Source: Petunia secreta
Taxonomy: Eukaryota > Streptophyta > Magnoliopsida > Solanales > Solanaceae
Length of the DNA stretch: 64,000 bases
NCBI GenBank assembly: GCA_029990175.1
Contig: JARKIP010000035.1
Coordinates: 35,106,001-35,170,000, forward strand
Reading direction: 5' to 3'
Position numbers and translations under genes: made by a program. Of the stretch, positions 11,365 to 19,699 are shown piece after piece. The notes beneath the pieces were generated by a model. That model did no database searches. It saw only the letters and a program-made list of their open reading frames with translations, and was not told the origin of the DNA. Within the stretch, counting starts at the first letter, position 1, and each line of letters starts with the position of its first letter.

Positions 11365-12113
11365 TGATGCAATCGAAAATACGAAAGCGATAAAAGATAA
11401 AAGCGAGACGAGACTTACACTAAAGTTCGAGTAGCAACGAAGAACTAGTTCCGTTACACCCCAAACGATTGGAAAGAATCACCTAACACTATGCAACTAT
11501 CCTCAAGAGTCACGAGGCTCGAGCAAATAGAATGATCGAAGACGGATTGAAGAACAACTTGGATTCATCCAATTGATTTCAAGCCAAAAGGGTTACAAGG
11601 TTCAAGAGCATTGCTCATTTAATGTTTTTTGTTCAAAGTAAGGTAAAAAGCAATAAATGATGAAAGAGGGCATTTATAGCACCTCATTACAATATTTCCT
11701 AGGTTCTGGTCCGCTGCTACTCAAGTCCTCTTCGCGATCGCACTAGAGTATATGCGATCGCGCAGGGGACTCGAAAGCTGAAGCTCGCGATAGCGCGCGG
11801 CTTGGCGCGGTCGCGCAGACAAAATAGTAACTCTACGCGATCGCGAAGGTGATGACGCGATCGCGAAGAACAAGTTTCCGTTCTCAGGCAGTAAGCTCAG
11901 CAGATCTCCCCTGTTTTTGCCCTGTTTTTCTCCCCTGCTTCTTGCACTGTTTCCTGCCCTGTTTCCACATGGATTGAGCTCCAATGCATTGTCTTTAAGT
12001 CCCCTCCCGAGCTCGTTTCATCCACGCCTCTCCAAACCAAGTGTAGGTGAGCGTCTTGTATATCCTTGGCTTGACTTCGAGTGAATGGTCTCGATGCAAT
12101 TTGGGTTGCATCA
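11365..12113 (-). repeat. LTR, family A (5' LTR of A1)
   Basis: Same length and nearly the same sequence as 4568-5316. Palindrome cluster at 11730-11872 and TATA at 11672-11678 on the minus strand. Followed by the target duplication GGTAT. Confidence 0.95.
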
Positions 12114-12983
12114 GGTATGGCTATTAATCTTACTTGGGAAGAGTTGATCCGTGTGATGGATGAGAAGTACTTGACTAACCAATACTGGGTTGAACAACAA
12201 AGGCGTCTATATGATTTGAAGCAAGGTTACAAATCGGTTGGTGAATATTTCAATGAATTTGAGCAAATCCGAATGATCCTTGACTTGGATGATGAAGACA
12301 ATGAGACGGCCATGATCCGTTTCAAAGGGGGCTTGAACCGAGACATAGCTTCACAATTGAAGTTCCACAAATATGATGATCATTACAAGCTATGTGAAGA
12401 TGCGGTTGAGGCCGAGAAATGGCTCAAGGAGGAGAAATCCCTTCGCTACAAGAGTAGCACTACTACTCCAACAAGCAAACCAAAGGATTGGAAGCCTCCT
12501 ACTACAAATGCAAGGTTCCCAAGTGCAAGTGGAACAAGTGGTGCAAATGCTACCAAGGATGTGAAAAGGCCGTATGAGAAGAACACACCTAATGTGGGAG
12601 GTAACTCTAAAACTCAATTACATGCTCCTACTTCTTCTTCCATGCAATGCCACAAGTGCAAGGGCTATGGTCACTTTGCTAGGGAATGTCCTACAAAGAG
12701 GACCATGATTGTTGTTGGTAATGATGCATATGAGAAAGAGAGTGAATCGGAAGATGAGGGAGTAGAGAGAGAAGAGGGAGATGAGGGAGTAGAGGAGGAT
12801 GGTTTGCTTGATGACACGGGGGAGGAGGAGGATCTTCATACTTTCTTGGTTGTGAGAAGGAGCCTAGGGGTTATGATTGTGGAAGATAGTGAAACCTTGC
12901 AAAGGGAAAATCTATTCCATGCTAGGTGCCGGGTCAAAGATGCCGTTTGCTCTATGATAATTGATTCCGGAAGTTGTGCAAAT
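12114..12983 (+). pseudogene. gag: H gag fragment (core, zinc knuckle, start of protease)
   Basis: Reads from GMAINLTWEEL in the gag core through the YDLKQG region, a CCHC knuckle CHKCKGYGHFAREC, an acidic linker and the protease active site MIIDSGSCAN, where the tandem A element is inserted after codon AAT. The N-terminal part of gag is missing: the left neighbour is the A1 LTR, and beyond that lies RT instead of gag. The frame is otherwise open. It matches the B element protein at 24013-29121 closely, placing H and B in the same lineage despite different LTRs. Confidence 0.9.
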
Positions 12984-13754
12984 TGATGCAACCCAAATTG
13001 CATCGACACCTACACTTGGTCCGGGAGTTAAGGCATGGATGATATGAGCTCGGGGACAACTTGAAGACCATGCATTAGAGCTCAATCAAAGTGGAGGCAG
13101 GGCCGAAACCAGTGCAGGAAACAGGGGAGCCAAAGCAGGGCAAAACAGGGCAGCACTTTCTGAGCTTACTGCCTGACGAGGGAGATCTGTTCTTCGCGAT
13201 CGCGTGCATGTCTGCGCGATCGCGATGAGGAAATCTCTGCTCTTCGCCTTCGCGCCACCCTCCGCGCGATCGCGCGCCTCAGCCACCAAGTGCCCACGCG
13301 ATCGCTATTCCATTCACGCGATCGCGATGACCAGTGGAGCAGTGCGGACCAGAAACTTGGCAAAACTTGTAATGGGAAACTATAAATAGACCCCTTAGTC
13401 ATTTATTGCATTTTTAGCAAACCTTGAATGTAGAATGATATTTTCTTTGAGTGAATCTCAATGATGAACCCGTGAGCGGGCATGATTTCACTTGGTGGAT
13501 TCCAAGTTGAACATCGAAACCTCTTTGATCATTCTATTTGCGAGAGCCGAGTGTCTCTTGAGGGTAGTTGCGTAGTATAGGTGATCCTTGACTTCACCCG
13601 GGGTGTATCGAGACGAGTTCCTCGGTGCTACTTAGGTAAACGTTCAAGCCTTGTCTTGCTTTTTATCTCGATATCGTAATCGATATCGCCTATCTTGTTT
13701 TAGCTTCCGCACTTTTATATCGTTTGTAGCTTCCGCCTATTTTCGATTGCATCA
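12984..13754 (+). repeat. LTR 1 of tandem A element
   Basis: TGATGCAA to TTGCATCA. GCGATCGC cluster at about 13190-13330, upstream of TATAAATA at 13381-13388. Relative to the A1 LTR, about 42 bases coding RPFTRSQAKDIQ are missing near the 5' end. Confidence 0.95.
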
Positions 13755-15034
13755 GTTGGTATCAGAGCACGGCTAGGCTTCGTTCTTACGAATCCTCGGT
13801 CTTGTTCTTGTTGTTGTTATCATCGTGTTGTTTGTTCTTGAGTTTGAAGAAAAACAAAAAAATAGAAAAACTTGAAAATCACAAAAAAATTGCTAGAAAT
13901 CGTTGTGTGTTGTGATTTTGTTGTTGTTTGTTATTGGGGTTTGTTTGTTATCATAATCCCGTTGATTTGGTACCCACGAAACACGTTTTGAAGTCGTGAA
14001 TCAAAATCTTGAAAACCAAATCTCAAAAGTTGAGAATTCACAAAATTTGATAGAACTTGATTTGTGTTGTGAATTCTTGGTTGTTTGGTATCGGGGATTG
14101 TTCTATATAGTTTTCCCGTCATTTTGATATCCCCATATCATCATTTGGAGTAGCGGAATGAAAATCGAACTTTGAAAATTTTGAAGTTCTTGAAAATTTG
14201 AAGAATCTACTCCAAATTCTTGAAAACGAGTTGTTCGTTCATTGTTTGTTTGATAAAACCATTGGGGATTGTTTATTTCAGTTGAACACACCCTTTGGAA
14301 GCCTTAGAACTGAGCAACAAACTGAATTGGGGTGATTTGTGTGCCAAAAACTGAGTTTTCAGTCGGGGTTCTGGTTCTGGACTGCAAGCCTGCGCGATCG
14401 CGCACAGCTTCACGCGATCGCGACAACTCCCCAAGTTAAGTCATCGCGATCGCGCGCATACCCACGCGATAGCGAAGAGTACTTAATTCCAGAAAATCCT
14501 GAATTGGGACAGATTGTTTGCAAAGCATTCGAAACAGTTCCCGCTCACCAAAACTTCAATTGAATCATCAAATATGGTGAGATTGTAGATCACTAACCAA
14601 AAATCATCCAATTCCGAATCCATTTAGTGGCGATTTGATCTTTTACCATTTGATCGCGTCACTTCCGGTTAGTACTTTGAGGGTAACACTTCTACCCAAT
14701 TAGTGCTAATTCATTGTGCGTATAGGAAACTCGTGCCTAGAAGGAGAGTAGAGCTCAAAGAAGACTCGTAGTATATTTTTTGGCTCAAGTGCTCACTTAT
14801 AAAGCCGTTCGGCCATCGAGTCCCATCAATTCCACTCACCCCGAAGAGTATTTGGTTCTTGTGACTTGAGTGGTTATTGAGGTGGTTGTTCAACTACGAG
14901 GAAGCCTTTGAGATCAAGCTTGAGTGATCCTATAACCCACTAAATTGAGTGCACCCGAGTGACACTCCAAAGGTGAGGGAGCGAGTGAGGTTTTTTTACT
15001 TAACCTCTTTCTCTTGTTTTACTTTTGTAGGTAC
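13755..15034 (+). other. 5' leader, tandem unit 1
   Basis: Primer-binding site TGGTATCAGAGC at 13757-13768. A second GCGATCGC cluster lies at 14391-14480, far from the LTR one. Immediately before the ORF is a GTGAGGGAG block (14973), TTAAC, a pyrimidine tract and TGTAG/GTAC (AG ending at 15030). No coding seen in the rest. Confidence 0.75.
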
Positions 15035-17521
15035 ATGGCCGGAGACGTATACGATACCATTGAAGTCCCGGTAAGCACTTTGGCCTACCTCTTGGCCGAG
15101 GTGAGATCCTTAAGTTCGAGGTTTGATAACCTCAAAGAGGAATGGGCCCCGAGTGTCCAAAAGGGTACCCAAGGAGGTACTAGTGATGAAATGTTGGGCA
15201 TTCCCCAACCGTTGGGCATTCCCCAACAAGTGGGCACTCCCCACAACTTGGGCATTTCCCAAGGTAATGTTGAGCACGGCGAAGAGCTTAAAATGACACT
15301 TGTGGTACGGAAGAGTTTGGGTACCATGAGTCTTGAAGAGCCGGAGCATGTGCAAAGGGAGAACCTCTTCCATGCTAGGTGTCGAGTGATGGGGCAAGTG
15401 TGCTCAATGATCATCGATTCGGGAAGTTGCGCTAACATAGTAAGTGAGACTTTGATTTCCCAATTGCAATTGCCTACTAGAACACATCCACATCCCTACC
15501 GGTTGCAATGGTTGAGTGAGTGTGGAGAGTTGAGGGTGGTGAAGCAAGCTTTGGTTGAGTTTGGCATTGGAAATTACCGAGATAAGGTAATGTTCGATGT
15601 AGTACCTATGCAAGCTTGCCACCTCTTGTTTGGAAGGCCATGGCAGTATGATCGGAGCGTAGTACATGATGGTAGGACCAACTCTTACACGGTCTTGCAC
15701 GGTTCTAGGAAGTATGTACTCAAGCCCTTGACGCCAAAGCAAGTAAGTAATGACTATAGGATTATGAGGGAGTTGAGGGAAGCGGCTAAAGCCAAGTCAC
15801 CCATGGTACTTGAGCCCGGAACCAACAATCTTATGGTCATGCCCTTGCAAGTGGAGAGTGAAGCATCACCCGGACCTACAATTGGCCTTGAGCGAGAAAT
15901 GAAAGAAGTGAGGGGAGGGGAAATCTCGAGTGAGAGTGAGGACACACTTTGTTCTAACCATGATTTATCTTCTTCTCCTTCTATTTGTATTGGCTTATGT
16001 GTAGGTACTCTTGGAGGCGAGCTAGTGGAGCCTCAACCGGTTGGAAAGAAAGAAAGACAAGAGAATAGAGCTCTACATTGTGAGATTCATGAAGGAGGAC
16101 TTGGACAAGGCACTTCAAATGATGTGAGTACTCACGGGAGCTACTCAAAAGTAAGTGTTTCTTCACCTTCTCATGAACATGATTCTTCCTTGTCTTGCGT
16201 AGACTCAATGCTAGTTGTTGCTTGTAATGCGATTGATGAAATTGCAACTAGTGTAGAGTCGATTGGTCAACTTGTGTTTGCATGTGAACCACTAGTTGAG
16301 AGGATTGATAAGCCGCATCATGATGTGAGCTCGGTATATAATGAACCTCTCTATAGTGAGGAAATGGTAGTTGGCTATACTTGTGACCCTTGTTATGACA
16401 CCCCACCCATATTTGATAAAGGGGAAGATGAGTTATGTGACTCTACCCTTGTTGACATAATTGATTTTGGTGGATTTGTGTGTCGTAGTAAGGATGATAG
16501 TGACCTTGAGGAGTCCAAATTGCATGAATTGGACCAAGTTGTCTATGATGACTCCTCAAGTGCGGATGAAGAACCTAGCCTTGATACGATGCCGATGTTT
16601 GACTATGAAATTGAGGTGCATGCTTTTACATTCCCATTGCATGAGGGCATCTTTAATTGTGAAGGCGATTTGTATCGGACTAGAATTGAGGATGAAGTAG
16701 AACCTCCGTGGTGTGAGGGATTTGATCCCATAGACAACTCCTTGTTTGAAGCTTCGAGTGAGGTAGATGAATCTTCTAGTGACCCTACCCTTGTTGGTGC
16801 GGGTTATGATGATGAAGAGGCCATTAGTAATACCTTCCTTGGGAGCTTACCTTGTGAGGGGGGTTGTCTCGAGGATGAAATTGGAGGTGAGGAGGTACCT
16901 CTTAGTGTGAGTATGAGGACTTTTAAGAAGGGGAGTGGGAAATTTGATGCTAATTGTGTATCGCACTACTTTGTCTATTCCCTCCCATATGTTAACCACA
17001 CTTTGAGACTTGAGCATGCCAAAACCGTTGTGCCGCATTGTGAAAATATTGCATTGAAGGTTTGGTGTGTTGATCATGAGCTTAGGGATCGTAGGAACTT
17101 TGATTGCTTAATCTTGATTGCTCCATGTTCTATTGATCTCTTTGCTTGTCGTGTTGGTGAGTGCTTGTCACTACGGAGCCAAGAATTTGTTGTCTCCTTT
17201 GGAGACACAAGCTTTTTGATTTGCATTGATACTTGGCTCTATCACAAGAGTGAATTTTCCACACCACTTACCTTCACTTTTGTTGGACTTGCCTACTCGC
17301 ATCGTGGGAAGCCTTGGTGCACTACTCTTGAACGTAGGGATTGTAGGGATTTTGATAGCTTAATCTTGCATGTGCCATACCCTATTGATCTCTTTATTTG
17401 TTCTTGTGATGGGAGCACTTTGTTGTCAAACCAAGTACTTGCTAGCTCCTGTGGGAGCATTAGCTTCTTTGTTGCCATTGATACTTGGTTGTACCACAAG
17501 AGTGTGTTTTCCCATACTTAG
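15035..17521 (+). CDS. gag remnant-protease-X protein, unit 1
   Basis: 828 residues from ATG 15035, chosen because it follows the conserved GTAG/GTAC junction. Residues 1-40 match the coiled-coil start of gag; 54-78 are LGIPQ-type repeats; the gag core and zinc knuckle are absent. Protease at 113-215 keeps DSG (128-130) and LFGRPW. Region X follows (about 285-828): acidic, with PHHDVSS, CDPCYDTPP, DLEES, DDSSS and a tandemly duplicated C-terminal module ending IDTWLYHKS. RT, RNase H and integrase are absent; a short pol tail (GDATLEED to ISRTK) survives out of the main ORF at 17584-17648. Function of X is unknown. The protease could process this protein or a helper's Gag-Pol. Confidence 0.85.
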   Translation: MAGDVYDTIEVPVSTLAYLLAEVRSLSSRFDNLKEEWAPSVQKGTQGGTSDEMLGIPQPLGIPQQVGTPHNLGISQGNVEHGEELKMTLVVRKSLGTMSLEEPEHVQRENLFHARCRVMGQVCSMIIDSGSCANIVSETLISQLQLPTRTHPHPYRLQWLSECGELRVVKQALVEFGIGNYRDKVMFDVVPMQACHLLFGRPWQYDRSVVHDGRTNSYTVLHGSRKYVLKPLTPKQVSNDYRIMRELREAAKAKSPMVLEPGTNNLMVMPLQVESEASPGPTIGLEREMKEVRGGEISSESEDTLCSNHDLSSSPSICIGLCVGTLGGELVEPQPVGKKERQENRALHCEIHEGGLGQGTSNDVSTHGSYSKVSVSSPSHEHDSSLSCVDSMLVVACNAIDEIATSVESIGQLVFACEPLVERIDKPHHDVSSVYNEPLYSEEMVVGYTCDPCYDTPPIFDKGEDELCDSTLVDIIDFGGFVCRSKDDSDLEESKLHELDQVVYDDSSSADEEPSLDTMPMFDYEIEVHAFTFPLHEGIFNCEGDLYRTRIEDEVEPPWCEGFDPIDNSLFEASSEVDESSSDPTLVGAGYDDEEAISNTFLGSLPCEGGCLEDEIGGEEVPLSVSMRTFKKGSGKFDANCVSHYFVYSLPYVNHTLRLEHAKTVVPHCENIALKVWCVDHELRDRRNFDCLILIAPCSIDLFACRVGECLSLRSQEFVVSFGDTSFLICIDTWLYHKSEFSTPLTFTFVGLAYSHRGKPWCTTLERRDCRDFDSLILHVPYPIDLFICSCDGSTLLSNQVLASSCGSISFFVAIDTWLYHKSVFSHT
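15954..16004 (+). promoter_or_regulatory. Candidate 3' splice site at start of X (tandem unit 1)
   Basis: CTAAC at 15954-15958, a pyrimidine-rich stretch, then GTGTAG ending at 16004 and followed by GTACTCTTGGAGG. Spacing is the same as in the D1 element. Identical copy at 20619-20669. Confidence 0.5.
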
Positions 17522-17648
17522 TGCACTAATCTACTCTTGTAGTAGGGATTTTTTTTTTTTTGTTTTTGTTGCCTTTTGATGTAGGTGATGCTACCTTGGA
17601 GGAGGACGCCTTAATTTCGAGGACGAAATTTTCTCAAGAAGGGGAGAA

Positions 17649-18419
17649 TGATGCAACCCAAATTGCATCGACACCTACACTTGGTCCGGGAGTTAAGGCA
17701 TGGATGATATGAGCTCGGGGACAACTTGAAGACCATGCATTAGAGCTCAATCAAAGTGGAGGTAGGGCCGAAACCAGTGCAGGAAACAGGGGAGCCAAAG
17801 CAGGGCAAAACAGGGCAGCACTTTCTGAGCTTACTGCCTGACGAGGGAGATCTGTTCTTCGCGATCGCGTGCATGTCTGCGCGATCGCGATGAGGAAATC
17901 TCTGCTCTTCGCCTTCGCGCCACCCTCCGCGCGATCGCGCGCCTCAGCCACCAAGTGCCCACGCGATCGCTATTCCATTCACGCGATCGCGATGACCAGT
18001 GGAGCAGTGCGGACCAGAAACTTGGCAAAACTTGTAATGGGAAACTATAAATAGACCCCTTAGTCATTTATTGCATTTTTAGCAAACCTTGAATGTAGAA
18101 TGATATTTTCTTTGAGTGAATCTCAATGATGAACCCGTGAGCGGGCATGATTTCACTTGGTGGATTCCAAGTTGAACATCGAAACCTCTTTGATCATTCT
18201 ATTTGCGAGAGCCGAGTGTCTCTTGAGGGTAGTTGCGTAGTATAGGTGATCCTTGACTTCACCCGGGGTGTATCGAGACGAGTTCCTCGGTGCTACTTAG
18301 GTAAACGTTCAAGCCTCGTCTTGCTTTTTATCTCGATATCGTAATCGATATCGCCTATCTTGTTTTAGCTTCCGCACTTTTATATCGTTTGTAGCTTCCG
18401 CCTATTTTCGATTGCATCA
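17649..18419 (+). repeat. LTR 2 (shared middle LTR) of tandem A element
   Basis: Preceded by polypurine tract 17636-17648 and followed by a primer-binding site at 18422-18433, so it acts as 3' LTR of unit 1 and 5' LTR of unit 2. TATA at 18046-18053. No target duplication around it, as expected for an internal LTR of a tandem. Confidence 0.95.
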
Positions 18420-19699
18420 GTTGGTATCAGAGCACGGCTAGGCTTCGTTCTTACGAATCCTCGGTCTTGTTCTTGTTGTTGTTATCATCGTGTTGTTTGT
18501 TCTTGAGTTTGAAGAAAAACAAAAAAATAGAAAAACTTGAAAATCACAAAAAAATTGCTAGAAATCGTTGTGTGTTGTGATTTTGTTGTTGTTTGTTATT
18601 GGGGTTTGTTTGTTATCATAATCCCGTTGATTTGGTACCCACGAAACACGTTTTGAAGTCGTGAATCAAAATCTTGAAAACCAAATCTCAAAAGTTGAGA
18701 ATTCACAAAATTTGATAGAACTTGATTTGTGTTGTGAATTCTTGGTTGTTTGGTATCGGGGATTGTTCTATATAGTTTTCCCGTCATTTTGATATCCCCA
18801 TATCATCATTTGGAGTAGCGGAATGAAAATCGAACTTTGAAAATTTTGAAGTTCTTGAAAATTTGAAGAATCTACTCCAAATTCTTGAAAACGAGTTGTT
18901 CGTTCATTGTTTGTTTGATAAAACCATTGGGGATTGTTTATTTCAGTTGAACACACCCTTTGGAAGCCTTAGAACTGAGCAACAAACTGAATTGGGGTGA
19001 TTTGTGTGCCAAAAACTGAGTTTTCAGTCGGGGTTCTGGTTCTGGACTGCAAGCCTGCGCGATCGCGCACAGCTTCACGCGATCGCGACAACTCCCCAAG
19101 TTAAGTCATCGCGATCGCGCGCATACCCACGCGATAGCGAAGAGTACTTAATTCCAGAAAATCCTGAATTGGGACAGATTGTTTGCAAAGCATTCGAAAC
19201 AGTTCCCGCTCACCAAAACTTCAATTGAATCATCAAATATGGTGAGATTGTAGATCACTAACCAAAAATCATCCAATTCCGAATCCATTTAGTGGCGATT
19301 TGATCTTTTACCATTTGATCGCGTCACTTCCGGTTAGTACTTTGAGGGTAACACTTCTACCCAATTAGTGCTAATTCATTGTGCGTATAGGAAACTCGTG
19401 CCTAGAAGGAGAGTAGAGCTCAAAGAAGACTCGTAGTATATTTTTTGGCTCAAGTGCTCACTTATAAAGCCGTTCGGCCATCGAGTCCCATCAATTCCAC
19501 TCACCCCGAAGAGTATTTGGTTCTTGTGACTTGAGTGGTTATTGAGGTGGTTGTTCAACTACGAGGAAGCCTTTGAGATCAAGCTTGAGTGATCCTATAA
19601 CCCACTAAATTGAGTGCACCCGAGTGACACTCCAAAGGTGAGGGAGCGAGTGAGGTTTTTTTACTTAACCTCTTTCTCTTGTTTTACTTTTGTAGGTAC
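18420..19699 (+). other. 5' leader, tandem unit 2
   Basis: Repeat of 13755-15034, with primer-binding site 18422-18433, GCGATCGC cluster at 19056-19145 and the pre-ORF acceptor-like module at 19638-19695. Confidence 0.75.

Larger units (their letters stand above)
4568..12113 (-). mobile_element. Complete family A LTR retrotransposon with degenerate gag-pol (element A1)
   Basis: Two 749-bp LTRs in minus orientation flank an internal region with gag, protease, RT, RNase H and integrase. A perfect 5-bp target duplication GGTAT lies at 4563-4567 and 12114-12118. LTRs differ by only a few bases by eye (for example GCGATCGCG versus GCGATCGCA in the palindrome cluster), so insertion was recent. Two frame-breaking deletions in gag-pol make it non-autonomous now. 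The left flank is RT and the right flank is gag of H, so the target was an already rearranged sequence. Confidence 0.95.

Noticed and set aside
11721..11984. 87-codon frame repeated at 4924-5187, 11721-11984 and 38552-38815
   Set aside because: It lies in the minus-strand A LTR across the GCGATCGC cluster, outside the pol-tail frame, and only repeats because the LTR does.
17100..17521. Envelope glycoprotein identity for X
   Set aside because: No signal peptide, convincing transmembrane helix, fusion peptide or furin-like site is visible. The hydrophobic stretches are short and the rest is acidic. Position after protease and the acceptor signal are suggestive only.
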